From Bacillota bacterium (GTDB lineage: Bacteria > Bacillota > Clostridia > Lachnospirales > Lachnospiraceae): a stretch of 64,000 nt of DNA. The DNA lies in assembly GCA_023391695.1 (NCBI GenBank), contig JAEWAK010000025.1, positions 54,784 to 118,783 of the forward strand, given 5' to 3'. This document shows positions 17,980 through 25,803 of this stretch, in pieces (positions within the stretch are counted from its first letter, which is position 1; the number at the start of each line of letters is the position of its first letter). Under the pieces are notes generated by a model. The model did not search any database. It saw nothing but the letters and a program-made list of their open reading frames with translations, and was not told where the DNA came from. The position numbers were made by a program, and so were the translations under genes.

Positions 17980-18008
17980 TTGTATAATTAATCCAAAATA
18001 CGTATAAT
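17980..18008 (+). promoter_or_regulatory. argH promoter overlapping ARG-box-like repeats
   Basis: TTGTAT (17980-17985), 17 bp, TATAAT (18003-18008). Two similar 14-mers, TGTATAATTAATCC and CGTATAATTAAACA, start 20 bp apart and cover the -35 and -10. The same layout occurs before argC and argG. ARG boxes of ArgR are about 18 bp with TGnATAAWWATTnA character and usually occur in pairs about one helical turn times two apart. Control by ArgR is inferred; no argR gene is in the window. Confidence 0.65.
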
Positions 18009-18036
18009 TAAACATTATAAGAAATGAGGTAATCTT

Positions 18037-19416
18037 ATGAAACTGTGGGGCGGACGCTTTACAAAAGAGACCAATCAGTTAGTGCACAATTTTAATGCAT
18101 CCATATCCTTTGACCAGAAGTTTTTCAGTCAGGATATCGAAGGCAGTATAGCCCACGTTACGATGCTGGCAAAACAGGGAATTTTAAGTGAGGATGAGAA
18201 AGAAACCATTATATCCGGCTTAAACGGGATAAAGGAAGATATTTTAAACGGTACCCTGCTTATCGATGGTACCCATGAAGATATACACAGCTTCGTCGAA
18301 GCCAATTTAATCCACCGTGTGGGAGAAGCCGGTAAAAAACTTCATACGGGAAGAAGCCGGAATGACCAGGTGGCCCTGGATATGAAATTATATACCCGGG
18401 ATGAACTGCTTCAGATGAAAGAACTCTTAAAAGAATTATTGGCGGCTTTACAAAAGATCATGCAAGAAAACCTGGAAACCTATATGCCCGGATTTACCCA
18501 TTTACAGAAAGCCCAGCCAATTACCCTGGCTCACCATATGGGAGCGTATTTTGAGATGTTTAAGAGGGATTACGGGCGGCTTACGGATATTTATAAACGA
18601 CTCAACTACTCCCCGATCGGCTCCGGTGCCCTGGCAGGCACCACCTACCCCCTTGACCGTGCTTATACCGCAGAACTTTTAGGTTTTGATGGCCCTACCT
18701 TAAACAGCATGGATTCCGTGGCGGACCGGGATTATCTTCTTGAATTTTTAAGTGCCCTGTCCATCATTATGATGCATTTAAGCCGTTTTTGTGAAGAAAT
18801 TATAATATGGAATTCCAATGAATACCAATTCGTGGAACTGGATGATGCCTATTCTACCGGAAGCAGTATCATGCCCCAGAAAAAAAATCCGGATATTGCC
18901 GAGCTGGTAAGAGGTAAGACCGGCCGTGTATACGGTTCTTTGATTTCCCTTCTGACGACCATGAAAGGACTGCCCTTAGCTTATAATAAGGACATGCAGG
19001 AGGATAAAGAACTTACCTTTGATGCCATGGATACCGTTAAGGGCTGTTTGGGGCTCTTTACCGGTATGATCTCTACCATGAAGTTCAACAAACCTGCCAT
19101 GGCCTCCAGTGCCAAAAACGGATTCACCAATGCTACGGATGCCGCCGATTATCTCGTAAACCACGGAGTACCCTTCCGGGATGCCCATGGGATTGTCGGA
19201 CAGCTGGTTTTATACTGTATCGGTAAAGGAATTTCCCTGGAAGATATGTCCTTGGAAGAATTCAAGGCAGTAAGTCCTGTCTTTGAACAGGATATTTATG
19301 AAGCCATCAGCCTGAAAACCTGTGTGGAGAAGCGTAATACCATAGGCGCTCCCGGCAAGGCGGCCATGGAGCAGGTAATTGCTTTAAATGACGAATATCT
19401 CAAGAGCCTGTCTTAA
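18037..19416 (+). CDS. argH: Argininosuccinate lyase
   Basis: A 459-residue lyase that splits argininosuccinate into arginine and fumarate, the last step of arginine synthesis. The fumarase/aspartase superfamily signature GSSIMPQKKNPD is intact (with the catalytic Ser on the flexible loop), as are HTGRSRNDQVALD and the N-terminal LWGGRFTKETN. GAGG lies eight bases before the ATG. It is apart from the other arg genes (47-55 kb) but has the same promoter-operator layout. A large structured element follows 12 bp after the stop. Confidence 0.97.
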   Translation: MKLWGGRFTKETNQLVHNFNASISFDQKFFSQDIEGSIAHVTMLAKQGILSEDEKETIISGLNGIKEDILNGTLLIDGTHEDIHSFVEANLIHRVGEAGKKLHTGRSRNDQVALDMKLYTRDELLQMKELLKELLAALQKIMQENLETYMPGFTHLQKAQPITLAHHMGAYFEMFKRDYGRLTDIYKRLNYSPIGSGALAGTTYPLDRAYTAELLGFDGPTLNSMDSVADRDYLLEFLSALSIIMMHLSRFCEEIIIWNSNEYQFVELDDAYSTGSSIMPQKKNPDIAELVRGKTGRVYGSLISLLTTMKGLPLAYNKDMQEDKELTFDAMDTVKGCLGLFTGMISTMKFNKPAMASSAKNGFTNATDAADYLVNHGVPFRDAHGIVGQLVLYCIGKGISLEDMSLEEFKAVSPVFEQDIYEAISLKTCVEKRNTIGAPGKAAMEQVIALNDEYLKSLS

Positions 19417-19428
19417 ATAATTAACCAA

Positions 19429-19719
19429 AAAAGGCATGGGTGTTAAAAGTCCGATTTCGTATTCTAAATTTATTCAATCCAGATTATTTTGTCTGAATAT
19501 AGTCAAAGCAGATATTCCAGGTCCGCTACGCTACTTGCTCATAACCTTATACCTGCTACGCAGGTATTTTAGTCGGAGCTTGAACTTAGAACGAACTCCG
19601 ACTGAAAAGTTAAGTCCCTAACCCACCGCTTACACTCCACTTAAGAAGCAGGGGACTTGCTTGTAAGGTTAAAATTACATTTTGGACTTTTAACACTCAA
19701 AACCATTCATGCCTTATTT
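19429..19719. repeat. Multi-hairpin element with terminal inverted repeats (MITE or structured RNA)
   Basis: About 290 bp bracketed by AAGGCATG...GTGTTAAAAGTCC (19431-19452) and its inverse GGACTTTTAACAC...CATGCCTT (19684-19715). Inside are perfect small stems: ACCTGC/GCAGGT near 19551-19565, AGTCGGAG/CTCCGACT near 19573-19608, and a CTTAC/GTAAG-closed stem near 19630-19669. Parts recur elsewhere: the AAAGCRGATATT motif (19501) and the AAGAAGCRGGRGACTTRCTT segment (19642-19678) are also at 56537-56598. There is no reading frame of note. It fills the 330-bp argH/sdpI gap and could also terminate argH. Confidence 0.65.
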
Positions 19720-19746
19720 ATGACTGCATACCGGCCCTGCCGGCCA

Positions 19747-20403
19747 TCAGGTTCTGTTATTCATATTTCCATTAATTTTACGGTAAAATATATAGGAATA
19801 AACATTTAACCCCACGATTCCAATAATCAGTAAATCAAATATAATCAGATTCACCGCATCGGACTGGAGGAACCCCATAATCATCATTAAGAACCCAATT
19901 ACAATAAACAGATACCCTCCTATCTTATGGACCCTGCGCCATACAGTATCGTTTGACATGGTCCACCGGTTCCGGATACCCATAAAATAATTTCCCTTTA
20001 ATACCGGCATATAATTGCCGAGTAATATGAACAGAATCCCCATAACAGCCGGAAACAGGGCTTTCATCCTGATGTCATAACCAAAAGCAGTCGCTATGGT
20101 AATCCAGTCCAGTATAATAAAAAATATTGCCAAAACAACTTTTAATAAATTATAAACTTTGGCAAGCTTTGTGTTATTTTCAAATTTATTTTTAGATTTA
20201 AAAAAATGTGCATAACTGAAAAGGATGATCAAAGGCAGCAAGCCTAAAATTAATATTATTTTCTTATCACTCCAGCCGTCAATTTCCCACCTGAAATTCC
20301 AATGAGTCGGTATCTTTTCAGGCAATCTGGGATAGCACAGGATAATACCGATATAGGAAAGCACCGACAGCATCCACAAAACTATTTTAATTATTTTATT
20401 CAT
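19747..20403 (-). CDS. sdpI: SdpI-family integral membrane protein (DUF1648 + SdpI domain)
   Basis: A 218-residue membrane protein with about six helices. The N-terminal DUF1648 signature YPRLPEKIPTHWNFRWEIDGW is followed by the SdpI domain (GNYMPVLKGNYFMGIRNRWT and ...WRRVHKIGGYLFIVIG). In Bacillus subtilis SdpI gives immunity to the SdpC killing factor and also sequesters the SdpR repressor at the membrane. The ATG at 20403 overlaps the end of sdpR by eight bases and is preceded by GGAGG inside sdpR. The sdpR-sdpI pair is common in Firmicutes without sdpABC; no toxin gene is visible here. Confidence 0.88.
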   Translation of the reverse strand: MNKIIKIVLWMLSVLSYIGIILCYPRLPEKIPTHWNFRWEIDGWSDKKIILILGLLPLIILFSYAHFFKSKNKFENNTKLAKVYNLLKVVLAIFFIILDWITIATAFGYDIRMKALFPAVMGILFILLGNYMPVLKGNYFMGIRNRWTMSNDTVWRRVHKIGGYLFIVIGFLMMIMGFLQSDAVNLIIFDLLIIGIVGLNVYSYIFYRKINGNMNNRT

Positions 20404-20680
20404 CCATTCCGCCTCCGCTGCTGTTCTTTTTTGTAAAATCAAAAAACCACTTAACCACATCTTCAAATACGGTCGTATTTAAGGAGTACATTATATTCTG
20501 CCCCTGTCTTTCGTCATTAATCAGTCCGGCATTCTTTAATATACTTAAATGATGGCTGATTGAAGGTTTGCTGATATTAAAATAATCTGCTATCTCTCCG
20601 GCATTCCGGTCATTTTCCGCCAGTAATTCCAGTATCTTTCTTCTGGTGGGATCCGCCAGTGCCTTAAAAGCATCGTTCAC
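20396..20680 (-). CDS. sdpR: ArsR-family repressor, SdpR type
   Basis: A 94-residue winged-helix protein (VNDAFKALADPTRRKILELL, recognition helix SKPSISHHLSIL, wing GQNIMYSLN), the usual size for SdpR. The start is set to a GTG at 20680 because GGAGG lies six bases upstream; an open frame continues another 57 codons, but those codons run through the palindromic repeat at 20698 and are not protein-like. It is co-transcribed with sdpI. By analogy it represses its own operon and is neutralised when SdpI binds it. Confidence 0.88.
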   Translation of the reverse strand: MNDAFKALADPTRRKILELLAENDRNAGEIADYFNISKPSISHHLSILKNAGLINDERQGQNIMYSLNTTVFEDVVKWFFDFTKKNSSGGGMDE

Positions 20681-20697
20681 CGTACTCCTCCTTTCCT

Positions 20698-20856
20698 GGA
20701 GCATATTTGAAAAATGTTTGTGCCGGACCGGATGCTTTACTTTGCAGAAGGCAAGAAACGATTTTGGATACGTAGCGGAGCTACGTTCCCAAAATGACGC
20801 AGCATGCTGCAAAGTAGAGTATTCAGTCCGGTGTAATGATATTTCAAACACGCTCT
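20698..20856. repeat. Large palindromic dispersed repeat, copy B
   Basis: About 159 bp, ends GGAGCATATTTGAAAAA and inverse TTTCAAACACGCTC, with inner arms such as GCTTTACTTTGCAG and CTGCAAAGTAGAGT, and a central stem ACGTAGCGGAGCTACGT. Many differences from copy A occur as paired changes. It ends (minus strand) only about five bases before the GGAGG of sdpR, so the sdpR leader is made largely of this repeat. The remaining gap to 21030 shows nothing recognisable. Confidence 0.85.
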
Positions 20857-21030
20857 GGTGTACTGCTCCAATTGCCTGCCTGAATTTCCATCCGCTTCAT
20901 TGTCAAAAGAACCGCAGCATACTTGCTGCCGCCGCTACCTCTCTCTCCCATGGCTTGCAGACTGAAAATTCCTTCTGTGCATTTGGTGCAGGCATTAACT
21001 TGTCGGTACACTATTCCTGAGTATTCTCTT

Positions 21031-22629
21031 TTATAACGCCCGGAACATCTTTTCCCCTTTTGTATTCAGATAATGATACATTATTACCGTTACAGCAAGA
21101 ATAACCAGGGTGGTTACGGCATTAATATAAACAGCTTCCATATCTGGCAATAGAAACAGAAGTACCATGGGCAGCGCAACCGCTGCAAGACCTCCAAAGG
21201 TTGCCACCATGGATGCCGCACTCTGTTTTATTACGGTAACCTCTGCGGACCAGTTTAAATTAGGCAGCGCCAGATTAATGAATAATCCGGATACTGCGGT
21301 AAAAACTGCATATGCCAAAGGCATGATCAGAAGCATCAAAGATTCGGCCAGGGATAATTTTAGCCCAATGGCAATCAGAATTCCATCAAAGAGTACGGCA
21401 GGTAAAGTAATGGTCAAATTGACTGCAATTTTGCTTAAGAATATGGTTCTGGTCAAAACCGGAGACGCTTTTAAAATCCATAAATTTTTGCCTTCCAGTG
21501 AGATGGAACAGGCGGTAATAAAGGTCATTGCCACACACATGGATACGATAACCGGAACCAGAGACCCGATTAACCCGGCAGCCTGAGGTATTTCCAGTAT
21601 CTGTGCCAAAGACTCCGTGTTCATAAACAAGGCTGCAACCGCCCCAATGGTCATCATAACAATGCCAAAAGCCGTATTCAGTACATACAGACTTGACGAA
21701 AAATATCTTCGCAATTCTTTTCGGTAAAGGGCAGTAAAAGGGCTTGCCTGTTCCATATTCCCGACCTCATAGTCGGCTCTTGTCCTGTTGGCAGCCAGAT
21801 TGGTATTTATAGCTTTAAATTTATACCCGGCCAGGATAGAGAATACCGCAAATGCCAATATGGAGATAAGCAGAAATAAAAGGACGGAAGGCAGATTAAA
21901 GTCACACACAGCCCTCCGGTACATACCTGCCAGGGGATATATGCCGTCCACCTGTTTTATAAGAACCGCACCCATCTGCCCCAGGGCCTGTTCCGAGTCA
22001 TCTGCATTAAAGGAAAAAACCATCACACTGCTTAATAGACCAAAGGTAATAAGTAAGTTAATTAAATTACTGTGGCGGAATTTTGATGCTATCACGGTAA
22101 TTACCGTTCCAATAACTGCGGCAATAACCATGGGAAGAACGGGTATAAAGAATACCGTCAGAAGGCTCGCTGCATAAAAATATGGGGATGCCGCCCCCAG
22201 TATTCCATAAGCAATTGCCGCCGGAACCATTATCATTAATGTAAATATAATATTAATTGCATATAAAAGCAGTAACCGGCTCATTACAACCGTGCTGGTT
22301 TTCACCGGAAGGGACATGATCAAATCATAATCCCTGAATCCAAATAAAGTACCCTTTACTTTATATATGGTAGTCATAATTGTGACGACACAGGTAACTG
22401 CCATCATTAATTCCGGCAGCAAATAAAGCATACCCAGCATCTTCAGGGAAGTACCGATTGCCAGACTGTAAACGAAAGACGCACCGGCCAGCAGTATGAC
22501 CAGAAACAGGGATACGGCTATAAATGCATAGCTTTTTTTCTTTGCGGTCCTGCTTCTATTTCTTAAAATCTGATTAAAGTCAAAAGCGGTCCTTAACTGT
22601 ATCTTAGTCAGTAACCAAATTTGTTTCAT
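21031..22629 (-). CDS. ABC exporter permease (ABC-2-like, 532 aa)
   Basis: A large hydrophobic protein with about twelve membrane helices in two six-helix halves: helices near residues 35-60, 75-100, 120-145 and onward, then a second set after the cytosolic segment around residue 290-305 (FTALYRKELRRYFSSSLYVL). It lies directly downstream of an ABC ATPase gene and is of the putative ABC exporter permease type common in Lachnospiraceae. A GGAG ribosome site lies before the ATG, and immediately upstream is a GTGCGC/GCGCAC hairpin. The substrate is unknown; bacteriocin/antibiotic self-protection or lipid export are possible but unsupported. Confidence 0.8.
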   Translation of the reverse strand: MKQIWLLTKIQLRTAFDFNQILRNRSRTAKKKSYAFIAVSLFLVILLAGASFVYSLAIGTSLKMLGMLYLLPELMMAVTCVVTIMTTIYKVKGTLFGFRDYDLIMSLPVKTSTVVMSRLLLLYAINIIFTLMIMVPAAIAYGILGAASPYFYAASLLTVFFIPVLPMVIAAVIGTVITVIASKFRHSNLINLLITFGLLSSVMVFSFNADDSEQALGQMGAVLIKQVDGIYPLAGMYRRAVCDFNLPSVLLFLLISILAFAVFSILAGYKFKAINTNLAANRTRADYEVGNMEQASPFTALYRKELRRYFSSSLYVLNTAFGIVMMTIGAVAALFMNTESLAQILEIPQAAGLIGSLVPVIVSMCVAMTFITACSISLEGKNLWILKASPVLTRTIFLSKIAVNLTITLPAVLFDGILIAIGLKLSLAESLMLLIMPLAYAVFTAVSGLFINLALPNLNWSAEVTVIKQSAASMVATFGGLAAVALPMVLLFLLPDMEAVYINAVTTLVILAVTVIMYHYLNTKGEKMFRAL

Positions 22630-22633
22630 AATA

Positions 22634-22668
22634 AACTCCTATCTGTGCGCCCTGGCGCACGTACAAAT
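22634..22668. repeat. 35-bp hairpin repeat unit 1, just before the ABC permease start
   Basis: On the minus strand: ATTTGTAC, stem GTGCGC-loop-GCGCAC, then AGATAGGAGTT, which supplies the ribosome site of the permease gene. It is nearly identical to the unit at 22705-22739; the differences fall mainly in the loop. Related hairpin-plus-start modules are at 1716, 34017 and 43591. Confidence 0.75.
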
Positions 22669-22704
22669 CAGGATGTTGAAAAAACTGCTTTTGTTTTTCA
22701 ACTT

Positions 22705-22739
22705 AACTCCCATCTGTGCGCTTTGGCGCACGTACAAAT
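22705..22739. repeat. 35-bp hairpin repeat unit 2, after the ABC ATPase stop
   Basis: Same unit as at 22634-22668 (minus strand stem GTGCGC/GCGCAC, then AGATGGGAGTT). Between the two units GTTGAAAAA and TTTTTCAAC form another stem. The unit has a ribosome-site-like GGGAG but no clear gene behind it, so the duplication may be a direct-repeat relic. Confidence 0.7.
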
Positions 22740-22744
22740 GCCTC

Positions 22745-23455
22745 CTATTCTTCAATTAATTCCATGAAGACATCCTCCAAACTCTGATTTCCTTTCACGG
22801 AGGCCGTATTACCGCAGGCAACCAGGCTGCCTGCCTTGATGATCGCAATCTTGTTACAGAGCTTTTCCGCCACCTCCAAAACATGGGTTGAAAAAAATAT
22901 GGCACTTCCCTCAACGCATAACTCAGCCATAATGGTTTTTAAAGTATGGGCTGCTTTCGGGTCCAGTCCCACAAAAGGCTCATCCAAAATCAGAAGTTTC
23001 GGTTTATGAATCAATGCCGAAATAATGGCAAGCTTCTGTTTCATTCCATGGGAATAAAAGGATATTAAGTCACCTAAATTCCGGGTCAATTCAAAGGCAT
23101 CTCCATATTTTTTCGTCAGGCTTTCCCGCTCCGTTTTTGGAAGGGAATAGATATCCCCAATGAAATTTAAATATTGTATCCCGGTCAAATGTTCGTAAAT
23201 ATCCGGATTATCCGGTATATAAGCTGTTATCTTTTTACAGGCAACTGGATCTTTCTTAATGGAAATACCATTGATGGCAATATCCCCTTCTTCAAAATCA
23301 AGTACCCCCGCCGCCGCCCGAAGTGTCGTGGTCTTGCCCGCCCCGTTATGGCCGATAAATCCATATATATCCCCTGCCTCAACCTCAAGGGACAGATTGT
23401 CTACGGCTTTTTTGCCGCCTTTGTAGCTTTTGCTGAAACTTTTAATAATAAGCAT
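22745..23455 (-). CDS. ABC exporter ATP-binding protein
   Basis: A 236-residue ABC ATPase with Walker A GHNGAGKTTT, Q-loop region TAYIPDNPDIYEHLT, a slightly variant signature YSHGMKQKLAIISAL, Walker B LLILDEPFVGLDP and switch FFSTHVLEVAEKL. This is the DrrA/CcmA-like exporter type, and it powers the permease encoded downstream (gap 115 bp). GGGAGGG lies five bases before the ATG. An unusual 30-bp palindrome overlaps its probable promoter. Confidence 0.9.
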   Translation of the reverse strand: MLIIKSFSKSYKGGKKAVDNLSLEVEAGDIYGFIGHNGAGKTTTLRAAAGVLDFEEGDIAINGISIKKDPVACKKITAYIPDNPDIYEHLTGIQYLNFIGDIYSLPKTERESLTKKYGDAFELTRNLGDLISFYSHGMKQKLAIISALIHKPKLLILDEPFVGLDPKAAHTLKTIMAELCVEGSAIFFSTHVLEVAEKLCNKIAIIKAGSLVACGNTASVKGNQSLEDVFMELIEE

Positions 23456-23554
23456 ATATTGACCCTCCCAAAGTTATAATTTGGCTGCTTTCCTATCATG
23501 TAAATATTTGATTCATAATCTTTTCGGTATCATAACCTGCTATATTATGTTTCT

Positions 23555-23584
23555 TAGACATTTAGACAATTATCTAAATATCTA
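23555..23584 (-). promoter_or_regulatory. 30-bp palindromic operator upstream of the ABC exporter
   Basis: TAGACATTTAGA, six bases, TCTAAATATCTA: 11 of 12 positions are inverse complements. On the minus strand a TTGTCT -35 lies inside it, followed after 16 bp by TAATAT. A dimeric repressor such as a GntR/YtrA or TetR type would fit, but no such gene is adjacent. The 363-bp gap 23456-23818 otherwise holds only the terminator at 23626 and AT-rich DNA. Confidence 0.6.
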
Positions 23585-23625
23585 TATATAACTATATTAC
23601 TCCCCTGCCAAAAAGTCAATATAAA

Positions 23626-23663
23626 AAGAAACATTAATAATATAGGTATTATTAATGCTTCTT
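23626..23663 (-). terminator. Terminator downstream of the LCP gene
   Basis: Minus strand AAGAAGCATTAATAATA and TATTATTAATGTTTCTT form a long stem with a four-base loop (one mismatch), followed by TTTATATTG. It lies about 155 bp after the LCP stop codon. Confidence 0.65.
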
Positions 23664-23818
23664 TCTGATCATTCCGTCTCTCCGTTTTTGCAAACCACGC
23701 ATTTATGTGTTTTTAAAGTGGCTGAAAGTCACGTTATTTTATTTACGAAATTTTTAATCACAGTTAATATGGGTTAATTTTAATCTAACACGGCTAAAGT
23801 AAAGCCGACGGCCAGTTA

Positions 23819-25102
23819 CTATTCCTGAGCTGACGTTGTATCCGCTGTATTACCTGTGCTATCTTCCGTAATACCATAGATAAACTGACGGATCTCGGCA
23901 CGCATATCATTCCAGTCTGTCGGCAGGAGAACATCCTGATTGTATTTACCAATCTGTACTCTCTCCGTTTTATAATTACCGTCGGAAGGTATTCTCTTAT
24001 CCTCTAATTTCTTAACATTTAAGCTGGCTGCTTCCTCCAGGTATTCATTAAATTCCGTATTGGTAATATCTGTTTTAATATTCACCTTGGACAAAACATC
24101 ATTCATAAACAGCCCTAACTGTAATATATTCTTGGATTTTAACTTTTCAAAGATGGAATTTAAAACGGCCCTCTGCCTCTGGGTTCTTCCGAAATCATTA
24201 TTTTCTGTACCGGTCGATACTTTACGCACCCTGCAGTATCCCAATGCCTGATTACCGTTCATGGTCTGTGTCCCTTCCACTACATAGCGATTGGCAGGAT
24301 TAGAAATATAGTTGGTCGTATTCAAATAATTCGCTTCCGTTCTCGTTAAGGTAACCTCAACACCCCCTACAAGATCTACAATCTTTTCAAAAGCACTGAA
24401 ATTAACAAGGACATATCCATCCAGATGTACCCCGAAATTATTCTGGATGGTCTGATATAACAGGTCGATTCCGCCCTTGGCATAAGTCGAATTCAGCTTA
24501 TTATCATTGTAACCCGGTATTTCAACATACAAATCCCTCATTAAGGACGTAAGCTTCATTGTATTGTTTTTCGTGTCCATGGTAGCAATTATCATTAAAT
24601 CGGTATTGGACGCCCCACCGATTTCTTCTACTCCAAGCAGAAGAATATTCACAACATGTTCAACAGGTTTTTCCGGTTTATTATTATCCTCAATTGTATT
24701 CTTTTCATTATCAACAACATCCGTGGTGTTGGTACCTTCATACTCTAATTTACCGTAAATATAATTGCCGGCTATATTAAAAATAATTTTTCTGCCGCCC
24801 GGAGTAAACGCCAATAAACAACCTAATAACATAATAACGGAAAAAACAACTGCAAAAACTTTGACACCTTTAGGAACCCTGCCTTTTTTCTTCGGTTTCA
24901 TATCATTTGTACTCGTATTCTTATCCTCCAGTTCCATACTGATCTGCTTTGCCAAAGAGGAATTAACCTCATCCAGGAATGCGTCTTCATCCTCATAACC
25001 GGCAATCTTATTGCCTATATTATTGGAATCCCAACTGCTGCCCTTATTGCCGGCCAAGCCTTCATTTTCCTCATTCGTATTATGATTATTATCTTTATCC
25101 AT
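23819..25102 (-). CDS. LytR-CpsA-Psr (LCP) family cell-wall glycopolymer ligase
   Basis: A 427-residue type II membrane protein: a cytosolic N-terminal region of about 80 charged, Asn-rich residues, one membrane helix (VFAVVFSVIMLLGCLLAFTPG), then the extracellular LCP domain with NILLLGVEEIGGASNTDLMI (split: NILLLGVEE, NTDLMI), the arginine-containing SLMRDLYVEIPGY, and NYALG-like GNQALGYCRVRK...DFGRTQRQR. LCP enzymes move undecaprenyl-linked glycopolymers to peptidoglycan. ATG at 25102 is preferred over an in-frame GTG three codons upstream because AGGAG lies eight bases before it. It is monocistronic. Confidence 0.92.
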   Translation of the reverse strand: MDKDNNHNTNEENEGLAGNKGSSWDSNNIGNKIAGYEDEDAFLDEVNSSLAKQISMELEDKNTSTNDMKPKKKGRVPKGVKVFAVVFSVIMLLGCLLAFTPGGRKIIFNIAGNYIYGKLEYEGTNTTDVVDNEKNTIEDNNKPEKPVEHVVNILLLGVEEIGGASNTDLMIIATMDTKNNTMKLTSLMRDLYVEIPGYNDNKLNSTYAKGGIDLLYQTIQNNFGVHLDGYVLVNFSAFEKIVDLVGGVEVTLTRTEANYLNTTNYISNPANRYVVEGTQTMNGNQALGYCRVRKVSTGTENNDFGRTQRQRAVLNSIFEKLKSKNILQLGLFMNDVLSKVNIKTDITNTEFNEYLEEAASLNVKKLEDKRIPSDGNYKTERVQIGKYNQDVLLPTDWNDMRAEIRQFIYGITEDSTGNTADTTSAQE

Positions 25103-25379
25103 CCCATTCACTCCTACGGTTGCTAGTATATAATTCCAGATAAGTGTCGAATTATATTATAATTGGAAATACTTTAAATCCCGAACAATTATAACACATG
25201 TCGATTAAAAAATAAAATAGATTTTATAAAATTAAGAAATATTAAAAATTCATAAGAATATCTTTATAATATTCCCAATTTTAAGTATTCATCAGTAAAA
25301 ATAAGTTATTCGAAATCCGGTAAATAAAAGCCGGAAATTAGTTCAACCTGGTGCATCGGCAACCTGATTCCACTCCGCC

Positions 25380-25429
25380 GCAATGAGGTCCTCAGAGCAT
25401 TTTTATCTCAGGACGTAATCTCCTATTGC
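25380..25429 (-). other. Interrupted hairpin downstream of csoR
   Basis: On the minus strand GCAAT...GTCCTGAGA and TCTGAGGAC...ATTGC pair in two blocks around a short A-rich loop, starting about 20 bases after the csoR stop. A plain T-run is missing, so termination is uncertain. The other parts of the 346-bp gap (25103-25448) are AT-rich and contain no gene. Confidence 0.45.
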
Positions 25430-25448
25430 AGAAACCAAAGATAAGCCC

Positions 25449-25712
25449 TCATTTCGAGAGCTTATCCAGCAGTTTTACTATTTCTTCAATTTTTTCGTCT
25501 TCATTTCCCTGTTCAAACCCTTCTTTTACACATGCTCCCAAATGGGCATGAATGACATCATTATTTACCTTCCTTAAGATCGCCTGGGTAGCCATCAACT
25601 GGTTTGAAATATCAATACAATAGCGGTCTTCCTCAACCATTTTCAACAAGCCGTCTATCTGACCTCTGGCAGTTTTTAACAGACGGGTAATTTTAGTCTT
25701 ATCCGCTCGCAT
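25449..25712 (-). CDS. csoR: CsoR-family copper-sensing repressor
   Basis: An 87-residue all-helical DUF156 protein. The Cu(I) ligands are in register: Cys32, His57 and Cys61 (spacing 25 and 4, as in known CsoR proteins), with RYCIDISNQL and VIHAHLGAC around them. Copper binding releases it from DNA. GGAGG lies five bases before the ATG. It follows copZ by 91 bp, and a CsoR-type operator lies at the copA promoter, so it probably controls copA-copZ-csoR as one regulon. Confidence 0.93.
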   Translation of the reverse strand: MRADKTKITRLLKTARGQIDGLLKMVEEDRYCIDISNQLMATQAILRKVNNDVIHAHLGACVKEGFEQGNEDEKIEEIVKLLDKLSK

Positions 25713-25803
25713 TCCGGCCTCCTGTCTTACAAATTATTGTGATGATTCAATCACTGCGTTTCTGATAAACACCCCATATATGCGCTTATCCGCTGCTAAA
25801 ATA

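Noticed and set aside
20646..21020. Long open frame on the plus strand opposite sdpR
   Set aside because: It is antisense to sdpR and crosses the palindromic repeat; no ribosome site and no family resemblance.
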